DNA of 13,441 nucleotides, from positions 84,915 to 98,355 of the forward strand of contig NAOQ01000194.1 in NCBI GenBank assembly GCA_002751075.1. Direction: 5' to 3'. The notes under the pieces are model-generated. The model searched no databases, was not told where the DNA came from, and saw only the letters and a program-made list of their open reading frames with translations. This document shows positions 1-9,017 of the stretch, piece by piece (position 1 is the first letter of the stretch; every line of letters begins with the position of its first letter). The DNA is from Ichthyophonus hoferi. Taxonomy: Eukaryota; Opisthokonta; Ichthyosporea; Ichthyophonida; Ichthyophonidae. The position numbers and the translations under genes were made by a program.

Positions 1-126
1 ACTCCAATTGAGCAAGATTTTTCGCTTTCGCCTCGTTTAGAAAGCAGGAAAAGCCACCAATCACTGCTAAGAAAAGCATGGGTAAAAGCAAAGCATGCTT
101 CCCCTGGCAACGAATCAAATCACTAA
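1..126 (+). CDS. 3' terminal coding piece of an upstream gene (partial)
   Basis: Frame 1 is open from the first base to a TAA at 124-126 and gives 41 residues with a mixed, charged, protein-like composition (Ser, Lys, Arg, His, Glu) rich in G+C relative to what follows. It starts outside the window, so neither start codon nor domain can be seen, and I recognise no family. A pyrimidine-rich run ending in TAG at 38-40 is a good splice acceptor, so the true exon may begin only at 41. A weak donor-like GTAAAA lies at 82. An AATAAA follows 45 bases after the stop, as expected for a last exon. The opposite strand is also largely open here, so strand and status are uncertain. Confidence 0.42.
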   Translation, partial: TPIEQDFSLSPRLESRKSHQSLLRKAWVKAKHASPGNESNH

Positions 127-170
127 TTTATTATTATACTAATGCTTTAATATTACTTTTAGCTAATAGA

Positions 171-176
171 AATAAA
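171..176 (+). terminator. AATAAA polyadenylation signal candidate
   Basis: A canonical AATAAA hexamer lies 45 bases after the TAA at 124-126 and would end the transcript of the partial upstream gene. In DNA this AT-rich the hexamer also arises by chance, so support comes mostly from its position. Confidence 0.35.
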
Positions 177-1736
177 CTTTAAATAGAGAAGCGGTTGAGA
201 TAAGATGGATTGGTCAATGGAATGTTAATATACAAGTTACTTCAAGGGGGTGAGATTTGGAAATGGTATAATGGAAATGCAATATGATCATGCTAGTAGA
301 GGGTTACCGTAATAATAACAACATTGTAATCTTTTTTAAAGGTTAACAATTATTATTATTATATATATTAGTTTGTCTATTTTTAATTTTATAAAGCAAT
401 CAATCTCATAAAGCATAGATGGCTTAGAGCCACTTTTATTATCACAATCACATTTGGCTCAAGTTAAAGTTACACTAAATACCGCTGGGTAATAGGGGCG
501 CTTTCCTGACATGTTAAAAAACGTGACAACGCGTAAGCAACTAAGAATCATTTGTCGAAAAATTCAATAGATTATTTCTATAATTCAACGGAAAAAGTCA
601 AAATTTTAATAATTAATATTTAAATTAATTGAAATTAATAAGAAAAATATATTAAAATGGCATAAACAATTCAACTCTTTTTATCCTTATCGCCTTCATG
701 ATATTTAGTTGCATATCATTAAAGTCATGGGAATTTTAGATCTGTATTTCTTGGTCAATCACCTGTCTTTCTTGTCCGTCTATATCCAATCATTAGCTTT
801 TCCTGTCTGCTTATATAATCAGGGCTGGAAGTAACGTAGGTTTGCATTTTATTGTAATCTTCGCTGTTTGTTGGAAAATCTTGGAGCTTGCATGATTTAC
901 CTTTATAACAATCTTTTCATTAGTAGTAGTGTATTAACAAGTTTATTATTTATTATTGTAAAAATAATATTAGGATAAAAAATTAATATAATATTTTTTA
1001 TTATTAATAGAAAATTGGTTTTAAGACGCTTTTATGGGCGTTATTAAGAAGAATCAACCTTAATCAGCTCGACTTAAGCCACGCACGTATAATGTGACCC
1101 AATCCAATTTTTTTATAATGGATAGTCTTGGATAAGTTGCATTTTAAAAGAATTAAAACCAACTTCAAATCAATGCAAATCAAACTAGAAATTTTTACCA
1201 AAAAAATAAGTACATTTAAAACAATAAAATTTCAATTAAAACATATATATATATACATTTATTTATAAAACTTTTACAATATTTAATTAAGACAAATTAA
1301 CGCAGTTAGATACCTGGAAATAACAACTGATACAGTATTTTCAAGTCAATGACTCGACCCACAACTAAATGAACGAAAGCCAGAAGTAAATTATATCGAA
1401 ATTATAATTATATTATTTGAGCACTAATGTTCTAGACCTACGTATGTTATATCATGTGACTTGCAAAAATAATTTGCGATGGTGGATTAATATAAAAATG
1501 ATTATTCCATGCTTTATTTAGCTTTCTATCTTGTTTTTTAAGTGGTGTGTTAATTTGATTTTATTTTCGAACTGTCTTCCTGTATTATGTCACATTTTCT
1601 GTATTTATTTTAATAAGGTGTATTGTGTTTTTGTTTTATTTAACTTACATGCACAAAATTCATTTATTTCTGTTTAATTTATGTTGAAAAATAGCAAACA
1701 GGTATGTTAATGAAAAAAGCACGTTAAGCAAAGTAG

Positions 1737-1739
<3 letters not shown>
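177..1739. other. AT-rich non-coding stretch upstream of the zinc-finger gene
   Basis: No gene is supported here. The stretch is AT-rich with short ATT runs (about 349-365). A slightly more G+C-rich patch lies at about 690-900, where both strands have short open frames (plus ATG at 728, 36 residues; minus frame 916-755, 53 codons) but neither has convincing splice or start context. CCAAT-like and TATA-like words occur (for example around 785-820), but such words are frequent in this composition and I do not call a promoter. Confidence 0.5.

Positions 1740-1775
<36 letters not shown>
1740..1775. repeat. (TA)n dinucleotide repeat
   Basis: Eighteen uninterrupted TA units. The tract ends about 100 bp before the ATG of the zinc-finger gene, so it may lie in that gene's promoter or 5' leader. 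It is expected to vary in length between individuals. Confidence 0.9.
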
Positions 1776-1778
<3 letters not shown>

Positions 1779-1876
1779 CAAACACGTCTTTTACTAGTCC
1801 TCGCCTTGGAGCTCTTTAAACTATCCCAAAGGATGTACTAAGGGCTACTCTTGTAGAAACATTAAGATCAATAAAT

Positions 1877-1959
1877 ATGGAGAAAAAATATAGATGTACG
1901 TTTCAGGATTGTATTAGTCGACCGAATATGAAGAGGAATAATATCGAGCGACATGTCTG
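1877..1959 (+). CDS. Zinc-finger gene exon 1 (start and most of the C2H2 finger)
   Basis: ATG at 1877-1879 in the A-rich context AAT-ATG-GAG, then 27 codons plus two bases (TG) before a strong donor, G|GTAAGT, at 1960. It encodes both Cys (7 and 12) and the first His (26) of the finger. The frame stays open upstream to 1820, with a stop at 1817-1819. A possible acceptor AAAG at 1828-1831 would start the exon at 1832 in phase 0 and add 15 residues before the Met. Another acceptor, CTAG at 1794-1797 after a pyrimidine run, would make the upstream part 5' UTR, with a tiny ATG-TAC-TAA upstream frame at 1833-1841. I chose the ATG as the simplest start. Confidence 0.75.
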
Positions 1960-2190
1960 GTAAGTTTTATGTTTTTACAACAGTCATTTTCAAGTGTTGA
2001 TATAAACGATTATCTTTTTTATTTATTTTGGTTTTATGGTTTTGTTCTGTAATACACCCAAAAGGAACCCAATACTAATGTGTAACTGTTGTTTATACAG
2101 CTTTACTATAGTAAATTATAATAGTTATAGTTGTGTATTCTTGAATATAGCTAGCATACTACTATTATAGCATTAGGTTTAATCGATACA

Positions 2191-2224
<34 letters not shown>

Positions 2225-5200
2225 CATACGCATATATATATATGTAGTATTACTTATATAATTATTTTATTAATGAATATATTGTATTATGCTACTTATA
2301 ATAACCTTTAGAAATTTTGAAGTCCTTCAATACTCATTTAAAATATTTAAAAGTAGCACCATTAATAGGCAGTTATGATGAAAAATTAATGCTCGCTAAA
2401 TAGTAAGCTTTAGCCTTGTTTTTATTTTGTAACTTTTCACTATCATCTTATTTATCTATTCGATTATATGTTTTACTATTTTTCATATAGTATTATATTG
2501 ATATATCTTTATTGGAATAGTCATAGTTATTTTCTAACTTCATTTATTGCAGTGTTTTTACCCGTAATCATAGCCGTATGTGTCGTAAATAGTTGGTTTA
2601 ACAACAAAAATGATATTTTAAGCCATAGCCTTAAGGTTTAGGAGGAAATATTACCGTACATAACCACGATAGCAATAGTAATAGTAATAGTAATAGTAAT
2701 AGTAATACTTATATGAATGTAGAGGTATCGCAATGATATAATAATTGTGCTTCTAATTATATAGACGATAGAATTTAGAAGATAAAACGTATAGTTAAGG
2801 GATTTGTGTTAACATATGCGTATTGAAATGTTTCAAAATACAAATATGGTTTATTAGTTTCCTCTAAGTTGTTACAGTAGTCTGTAAATGAAAAAACAAT
2901 TAGAGCCTTTACCGAGTAAAATACCAAAGTATTGTTAATTTGTGGTATATTGTTTGGTTATTATTATAAAATTTTCAAGGATGTAGTAAGTCTAATAGCG
3001 CACATTTTTTTTTAACCTTTATTATAGTAGTATATTTTTTTGTATATAATACCACGAATAATACATTGTTGAGTTAGTTATCATTATAATACTTTAATTA
3101 CAAAACGGCTGTGGTTTGTTGATGTAAAGAACAATATATTTATTATAATTGTTACTATTAGTAGGATTCATATGTGCTGTAGGTATATTAACATATTAAC
3201 ATGAGCTACATGCTATTAAATACAGTTAAAGTTTTTCCATTATAATTTTTATATAGACTTTAATATTTATCTACATATATGGTCTATGACCTCAGCTTTG
3301 GTTCAATCCTGATAGTTTGTATAGTTTTATTTCTTACATATAATAGGCGCATATGATCAACCTGTTTGCAGGATTTTTGATCTATCATATTCAAATAAGT
3401 TTTGCATTTCTGGTTTTAACAATAAAATCAAAACATAGACATAGGCCTTTACTTATATTTCTCATACTTTAAAAAAATCCTCTTCACGCATTTTTTCTTG
3501 TTTTGGTGATGTTTTGTACTCTAAGCAATGTTATCTGCAATAATTTATATTGTGCATCATTATATATATATATCTAATTATACGAGTTCTTTACTTTTAT
3601 TTATTCATATTAATTGCTTTTGTCTACCCCTTTTTATGAAATATAACTATATCTATATCCCATCTTTTCCTCATCTATTATTATAACTCAAATATACACT
3701 TAGGTATGTTTATCAACCTCATTATTTTTTTAAATTGTAGATTAATCTATATATGTACATGTGTTTACATGTAAAAATATAGTAGCACATACCTTATTTA
3801 GAAATGCACACTATTATTTTTCTGAAGATATTATTCAAATTATATGTAATATTTGCAAAACATTTCTTACCATTTAAACCAGGCCTATTCCGTTCTAAAT
3901 CCGATTCCCATTTATCAGTGGTTAATTGTCATGTAATGACATGCATTGAACTATATTTATTTGCCGTCATGTGTAATTTTTATTTTAATTAAATGCCATG
4001 ATTAGTTATTGCGCGTGCAAGTATTAGGTAATGATATTATCTATTGGGAGAGGTTTAGTTGCATTCTGTAGAAAAAATTGAATGGTTTTTTACTGATGAT
4101 AGTCACGGAGATTGCAAAGATACCATATAATATTAAGATGGTGTGAAATTTTGGTAGGCATTGGAATTAATAGGATTGACATTACATATAGCGGAGTGTG
4201 AAACTGCATTTGGTTGAAGTAGCGATTTAAAATGCTGTTTAATTTTTTTTAAATTTTATTGGCTGATAATTATATTCATACGATTTGATTCACTCATGTC
4301 ATTGGGTTGTGTGTACTGATGGGTGGTTGGGGTATGAGATCAGAACAGGGTTATAATGATATAGAGTTTAGAGGTATAGATGCACAGCACAAGATTTCAA
4401 TAAACTATTGTGAGTTATATTTGCGTATATTGATCAATAGTTATATATATCGAGTCAGAATGGTATATATTGTGATATATATAAATTCTAAAATTAGCCA
4501 AATCCGTGTTTACTTCTAAATGTTATTATTATTATTATTATTCAGAATCCATAAAGTTAATTGCGGCTCAATAGACCATATTTTCTTTCAACAATAACAC
4601 AATGAAGCTGTTTTAATTCTGGGTAACATATATATACAAACAAATTGTCAATTTTTAACGTATTCTTACCAAATAGTTAATCAAGATAATTGCTGAAATA
4701 GCTATCAACTAATAGCAATTCGTACAATAATTGGCAACCAATTGGTAACCAGTGTATTTGGGTCCAAACCAGTCTGATTGTAATAATAAAGTACCGATCA
4801 AAAATACTCCCTTCATCGTCTATTGCATAAAGTTACGTATAAAACTAAATTTTAAACTAAATTTAATCTCCCGGAAAACGAAACGGAGTGTTATTAATGG
4901 TTTAATGGCCATCATGGACGTAAATGATTGGACTAAAGACCAAGAGATAGTGATTTTTTATTATCTTTATTATGCTTAAAATTATTCCAACAAGAGCATC
5001 ATTATATATAGAGGCAGTGAACTAGAAGTAAGGTCTAAATGAACAATTACATCTTATGTTCAACCAGTTTATTCAATTGGTCTCTATGTATGTATGTGTA
5101 TTTGTGTGCGTATGTATCATATGTACTTATCTAGACCTTATGGGGGTGCGGTTCAGGACACAACATGTACGCGATACACTACATGCTAGTACAGACAAAT

Positions 5201-7261
5201 ACCTAGCCAGTATGCACAAGGAACACGTGGACAGGTACATATATTGTTATGTTGATTAATGTCTTTTGAATTTTTTGAAAATTTTTATTGTATATATATT
5301 TCGTGTTTGATATATCACAAGTCTGCCAATCATAAGGCGATCTGCTGGATTATTCCAATACGTTCTTTTACAACAATTATCTTACATAATATATTTAATG
5401 TTTATTTATTTTGGTTTACTTTATGGCTTTGATAAATAAATTGCACGGAGTACTGGTTTTATACTGGCATAAACAGCCAAACGTGTTATCGTTTTATGAT
5501 TTTCTAATTTAATTTTTATTAATATTTATATTTATATTTTGAGCCCAGCTTCCAGAACTAGTTTGTTAATGCAAGGATGGCAACACAGTGATCTTTGTAC
5601 TTGCATGCTTCTTTTAAAATAGTTAAACTGCACATATTTATCCCAGCCCGATATATATGGGTAGTTTGAGTTCAACTTATTATAGATAAATACATCATAT
5701 TATATTTTTTATGTCAATTTCTTTAAAATATCATGCTTTTCATCCTCCCCTATACCTACGCTATGAGCACCCAGTTTTCTGTTTTAACTCCACTGCCAAG
5801 AATATATACTTAACACATTATTAAATAAATCTTATACAACTGGCCTAATTAGTTCTATATAGTAACATAGTAGCAATCACCCCTCTTTAGGAAAGCTATT
5901 CTCATGCTCACCCCATTTTCTCCTAACATACCATTGCACGTTACCATTTCCTTATTTATTTGGCTTGTACAATCTGGGAGGTTAGTAAGAATGAAATGCC
6001 TTTTAGTGACTCTTCTATAGTACTAAATGATCCTTAGTTAACTATCTTGGCAGGCCTGATATTCTTCTTACTAATCAATACCCATTGATTCCTTTTGATA
6101 CATATCATTGCTTGGAATGGTATTTAATATTTATTACAGGTTTTTGTTTTCTTACTGTTTATTATTATTTTAATACATATATATATAGATGTCAGACATG
6201 CTCAACCAGTCAACTGACCAGCCCAATATCTTAGTTTTTTTTTGGTTCACTAAAGGTTTTTTGTTGTTGAAAACGAACAGTCATAATTATCACTAAAACA
6301 CCAAAACACAGTATGTATGTAGATAGTTGCACATAGATATTTTCTAAAATTTTATTTGGAATCAACTATAAATTCAATTGCTGGCTGTACTATTATAAGA
6401 ACTCGACTCCATTAAAACCAGGCCAAATACAATCTGATCTCTGGTGTATTTCTAAATTAAAGCCCTTCTCAGACTATGTTCTCTATACTTTCGTTATACA
6501 CAATACTAATGTTTTCTCTTTATCTCCTAGATATGTCACCATTATCTGGGAGCCAGAGGCAGTAAAAGAAGTGACCACCACATCCAGACCTGTATCAAGT
6601 AGTGCATCATCACAAAATTCACCTAAATTGGAAATAAGCCATACAATACACTATTCTTCACACCCATATAAGGTAGTAGAGGTCCCCCCGTATAAAAAGG
6701 AGGGAATGAGAGTGATTGCCCCTAACGTCATGGAGAAAATGGCATTACCTTACTGGCATCTCCCTTCCACAATTTACTCGCCACCCGCTGGGGATACTTC
6801 TAGGTGGCAGGTGGGTTAGTGTTAACGAGTTGCTTGTTGTATGGTTTGCCTAATAGAAGGTTTCATATTCTTTATATCAGTGCTTCTAAAAGTGTGTATC
6901 AAGATATGAGGTGATATGTTCCTAATATTTTTCTATCCGGGTGATGTGATATGATACGTTGTAATATGATGTGATAGGTTACGGTATGGTATACATGTGC
7001 TTTTAAACATGCACAGTATAATAGTATGAGATGTATGCTATACCACCAAAACACTAAGTAGAAATGCACACTGTATTACTACAGGAACTTCAAAACGTAG
7101 TCAATGCCCAATTGCAGGCCACCACAGTCCCCACTACAGCTTCAGCACATTCCTCTCCTCCTCGACCTCCATTTGCGGCAATAGCAGCTAGTGCTCCGCC
7201 TCCAATCGCAGCCCGTGGCCCTCCTGATAATCATTTATGGAGACCATTTGATCTACAATAA
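1877..7261 (+). CDS. Spliced gene: small single C2H2 zinc-finger protein, 205 residues, four exons
   Basis: Joining 1877-1959, 5157-5234, 6531-6810 and 7085-7261 gives one uninterrupted 205-residue frame; every junction agrees in phase (2, 2, 0) and every intron is GT-AG. Residues 7-31 form a C2H2 finger: Cys7, Cys12, His26, His31 (C-x4-C-x13-H-x4-H). Residues 68-88 are Ser/Thr-rich. Residues 90-146 carry Tyr, Trp and Pro and look like a conserved block of unknown fold. Residues 148-205 are Ala/Pro-rich and end with Trp199-Arg-Pro-Phe202-Asp-Leu-Gln. C2H2 fingers usually bind DNA, and the tail resembles Groucho-binding WRPW/WRPY peptides, so a nuclear repressor is inferred, not shown. The basic run Lys-Lys-Tyr-Arg at the N-terminus could help nuclear import. 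I recognise no named orthologue. The first exon may extend upstream. Confidence 0.8.
2186..2229. repeat. (ATAC)n tetranucleotide repeat in intron 1
   Basis: About nine perfect ATAC units to 2220, then an imperfect continuation (TATACATAC) leading into a short (AT) run. It is the same repeat family as the large array near 12575-12930. Confidence 0.9.
2674..2707. repeat. (AATAGT)5 hexanucleotide repeat in intron 1
   Basis: Five perfect six-base units (2674-2703) plus a partial copy. It lies alone in the intron, and no other copy of the unit array was seen in the window. Confidence 0.88.
4523..4542. repeat. (ATT)n trinucleotide repeat in intron 1
   Basis: Between six and seven ATT units. The same trinucleotide, read on the other strand, makes the longer (AAT)n tract at the end of the window. 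Confidence 0.85.
5157..5234 (+). CDS. Zinc-finger gene exon 2 (completes the finger)
   Basis: A 78-base exon, symmetric in phase (2 in, 2 out), between the acceptor GGTTCAG at 5150-5156 and the donor CAG|GTACAT at 5235. Its first base completes Trp28 (TG|G). It adds Thr-Gln-His, placing the last zinc ligand (His31) at the correct H-x4-H spacing, which is the best evidence for this acceptor. The rest (residues 32-53) is His-rich and charged (His31, His37, His48, His51) with no Cys, so a second finger is not present. The upstream pyrimidine tract is weak. Confidence 0.72.
5235..6530 (+). other. Intron 2 of the zinc-finger gene (1296 bp)
   Basis: Runs from GTACAT at 5235 to an excellent pyrimidine-rich acceptor, TTTATCTCCTAG, ending at 6530. 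Phase 2. It contains a pyrimidine-rich patch at 5860-6060 whose minus strand is open for 55 codons (6022-5855), judged non-coding. Nothing else stands out beyond short AT runs. Confidence 0.7.
6531..6810 (+). CDS. Zinc-finger gene exon 3 (central domain)
   Basis: A 280-base exon. The first base completes Arg54 (AG|A), followed by 93 codons ending in Gln147 (CAG) directly before the donor GTGGGT at 6811. Both splice sites are good. It encodes an acidic start (Trp60-Glu-Pro-Glu), a Ser/Thr-rich linker (68-88), then an aromatic and Pro-containing block with Pro-Tyr, Pro-Pro-Tyr and Pro-Tyr-Trp sites. The Pro-Pro-Tyr could be a WW-domain ligand (inference). G+C content and codon pattern (many purine-N-pyrimidine codons) differ plainly from the flanking introns, which supports real coding. 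Confidence 0.82.
6811..7084 (+). other. Intron 3 of the zinc-finger gene (274 bp)
   Basis: Phase 0, from GTGGGT at 6811 to TATTACTACAG ending at 7084. It holds loosely repeated TGATATG/GTGATATG words at 6905-6985. Retaining it would add Val-Gly and then a TAG stop, removing the Pro/Ala-rich tail and its WRPF end. Confidence 0.75.
7085..7261 (+). CDS. Zinc-finger gene exon 4 (Pro/Ala-rich tail with WRPF)
   Basis: Starts in phase 0 after the TACTACAG acceptor and runs 58 codons to TAA at 7259-7261. It begins with a short amphipathic piece (Glu-Leu-Gln-Asn-Val-Val), then a Thr/Ser/Pro stretch and repeated Pro and Ala (residues 167-193), ending in Asn-His-Leu-Trp-Arg-Pro-Phe-Asp-Leu-Gln. Its G+C content is clearly above its surroundings. 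The C-terminal WRPF lies three residues from the end, the region where WRPW/WRPY Groucho ligands sit in Hairy and Runt proteins. Confidence 0.82.
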   Translation, partial: ELQNVVNAQLQATTVPTTASAHSSPPRPPFAAIAASAPPPIAARGPPDNHLWRPFDLQ

Positions 7262-8724
7262 TCCTACGCGTTTTGTGTTTGGTTTGTGTCAATGTATATA
7301 TATATATGTATGTGTTTTTATGTATGTGAAATGAAGTCTATTAAGCTTTTTTTATTATCAATTTTTTAAACCGAGATAACCCCAGGATATTGTAATATGA
7401 TTTTATCCTGTGAGGTGTTGAATCAGCTTTACCCCTTAATTTTTAGACAATTTAAAGCGTGGTGTTTTTATTTTAATGAATTTATCAGATAGCATTTTAA
7501 AAAGGTTTCAAAGCACTAATCGTGTATTTTAATTTTAACTTATCAAAAAATCTTGGATATTTCTCTATATTTTGATTGTCCAAGCCATTTTCGGTGCCAG
7601 CTCTTTCCATTGGCTCTTTTAACCTTTAAATTAAGGAATGCACCAATCAGTATTGCTATTGGTTATTTATGCAGTTGCATCGCCTGCTATCTTTGTATAA
7701 TTTTGGTTTTGAATCTTTGTATGATTTTTGTTTTAAAGAAAAATAACATTTGAATGCATATAGAGTAAAAAAAGAATGTAATAATATTCATAATAACTCT
7801 TACGACAAAATTGTATTTTGTCGGTTTTTAGCCTAAATAAGATGCCATTTACGACATAAAACTATTAATGGACTACAGTGTAAGCTCATTTTGTGTTGCT
7901 TTATGCCTAGTAAGGTGAAGGGGTTTGAACAATTCAGATTGATTTCCTAACTGTGCTTGTCATTTGTTATTTCCTATTGGCTTACTATTTTTAAAATTAT
8001 ATGCACTGAACCCTGATAGCTCATACAACAATACCAGGCGCTGCTGATTTGCAATGTTGGAGTCATTTAGTTGCAGGTAATCGTGTGATGTTTATAATGA
8101 GTTGAATTGGTTGTCATGCATTCTAATAATATCATTAGCCAATAATAGTAGGCAAATCCTATATGCAAATGAGTGTGGGCGATGCAGTGCATTCTAATAT
8201 ATCACATGATGATTGACTAATGACAATTGGTGGAGAGTGTCCCTTCCCAAACCTCTTCAGCTGTTTGCGACCTTTTGCCTTAGAGTAAATGTAGGACCAT
8301 GTTTACTTTCAACCCCAAGGCAGAGTATGTGTTCTGTTGTACTGCACACGTTTTTTTCATCTTACTTTTTTTTAGTTTATTTATTTCTATACTTTCTTGC
8401 TTTTTATTTTGTGTAGTTTTTCTTTATATATTCGTTCACATGATATCATATGATGTAAGTAATTGATGTCAGTTTTATTATGCACATTATGTTGCAGGTC
8501 GTCACGATTGTTTTTGTAGTGTTATAGTAGCAAGAAGCCAGATACTTGAGATTGATTTTAGAATTTATTTCAAACCTCTATTCCTTGAATGGAATAGGAT
8601 CAGGCTAGTGTTTATTTTAGAGCCAATAGCGCAGTCTTGTAAGCAAAAACTGCAAGTTGATTCTTTATATGGACTCTTTTTTGAATTTATTCATGCACTT
8701 TTTTTTTAACTTTATCCATCTAGA
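7262..8724 (+). other. 3' UTR and intergenic stretch after the zinc-finger gene
   Basis: The 3' UTR begins at 7262. I saw no canonical AATAAA or ATTAAA in the first several hundred bases, only variants (AATAAG at about 7835, CATAAA at about 7855), so the transcript end is not fixed. A hairpin lies at 7803-7823. A slightly G+C-rich patch at 8225-8350 has an open plus frame (from 8213) that turns hydrophobic and low-complexity, and is not called. An exon-like interval at about 8038-8076 has AG and CAG|GTAATC borders but is weak. Confidence 0.5.
7803..7823. other. Perfect 9-bp hairpin followed by a T run
   Basis: Arms 7803-7811 and 7815-7823 (CGACAAAAT and ATTTTGTCG) pair perfectly around a three-base loop, and a short T run follows. 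It lies about 540 bases after the stop codon of the zinc-finger gene, in a likely 3' UTR with no canonical poly(A) signal, so it could be an RNA structure in that transcript or simply a chance palindrome. Confidence 0.6.
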
Positions 8725-8759
8725 TACCCGGTACCAGAATGTAATTTCACTGAATTAGG
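8725..8759 (+). CDS. Small exon-like segment with strong splice sites (hypothetical)
   Basis: A long pyrimidine tract (nine T, then CTTTATCCATCTAG) forms a strong acceptor ending at 8724, and TTAG|GTAAGT is a near-perfect donor at 8760. The 35-base interval is open in one frame, giving Tyr-Pro-Val-Pro-Glu-Cys-Asn-Phe-Thr-Glu-Leu with acceptor phase 2 and donor phase 1. The phase-2 acceptor matches the donor of zinc-finger exon 2, so it could be an alternative downstream exon of that gene or part of an unrelated one. I recognise no domain in so short a piece. Confidence 0.35.
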
Positions 8760-8949
8760 TAAGTAGACTTGAATAGATGAGCACAAAAGGCCATTTTAGC
8801 ACGGCATTGCTTTATGTTAGGTATTCAGTGTATATTCAATAACATCCCAAAAATATGTATGAATGTTACCGGCGATATAACATGTTTATTGATAGGGTTG
8901 TGGGGTCTATAGGGGTCTTCATTTTTTTAATTTTTTTAAAAAAGTCCAG
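8760..8949 (+). other. Putative intron between two small exon-like segments
   Basis: Bounded by GTAAGT at 8760 and GTCCAG ending at 8949, 190 bases long. A T-rich run at 8920-8938 could be the pyrimidine tract, although seven A follow it before the acceptor. Its existence depends on the two flanking segments being real exons. Confidence 0.28.
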
Positions 8950-9017
8950 TCTGCATTTTAAAGATACAACCACCAGATTATCCTAATGCTTGTGCAACCA
9001 CACTCATAAAAGATTGA
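8950..9017 (+). CDS. Possible terminal exon in phase with 8725-8759 (hypothetical)
   Basis: Two bases (TC) complete a Val codon left by the previous segment, then 21 codons read Cys-Ile-Leu-Lys-Ile-Gln-Pro-Pro-Asp-Tyr-Pro-Asn-Ala-Cys-Ala and onward to TGA at 9015-9017. The phase agreement (1 to 1) and the tidy composition give modest support. No AATAAA was seen just downstream. It could equally be chance, as a segment of this length is often open in this composition. Confidence 0.27.

Larger units (their letters stand above)
1960..5156 (+). other. Intron 1 of the zinc-finger gene (3197 bp)
   Basis: Runs from the strong donor GTAAGT at 1960 to the acceptor TTCAG at 5152-5156. Phase 2. It is AT-rich and holds an (ATAC)n tract, an (AATAGT)5 repeat, an (ATT)n tract and several (TA) runs. 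Open frames inside it (3804-3992, 4307-4519, 4752-4979) look like chance. A closer AG at 5133-5134 after a better pyrimidine run would create a TGA at the exon 1 junction, so the 5156 acceptor is preferred although its tract is poor. Confidence 0.7.

Noticed and set aside
755-916. Minus-strand open frame of 53 codons with protein-like composition
   Set aside because: The strand is purine-rich here, which by itself yields Lys/Arg/Glu/Asp-rich readings. No good acceptor lies upstream and the donor is mediocre. The overlapping plus frame is also open.
3804-4979. Open frames at 3804-3992, 4307-4519 and 4752-4979 inside intron 1
   Set aside because: Composition follows the AT-rich background and no splice signals frame them. 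They lie within the intron of the zinc-finger gene.
5855-6022. Minus-strand open frame of 55 codons inside intron 2
   Set aside because: Again a purine-rich strand. Frames of this length are expected several times in a window of this composition, and there is no convincing splice or start context.
8163-8170. Octamer ATGCAAAT (POU-type binding word)
   Set aside because: A single eight-base match in 13 kb of AT-rich DNA is likely by chance and sits near no supported promoter.
8213-8416. Plus-strand open frame of 67 residues
   Set aside because: Its first half looks mildly protein-like but the second half is a Phe/Leu/Tyr run from T-rich DNA, and no splice sites or poly(A) signal support it.
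8500-8705. Plus-strand frame open for about 70 codons without an ATG
   Set aside because: Hydrophobic reading expected by chance in AT-rich DNA; it ends in the pyrimidine tract of the 8725 acceptor.
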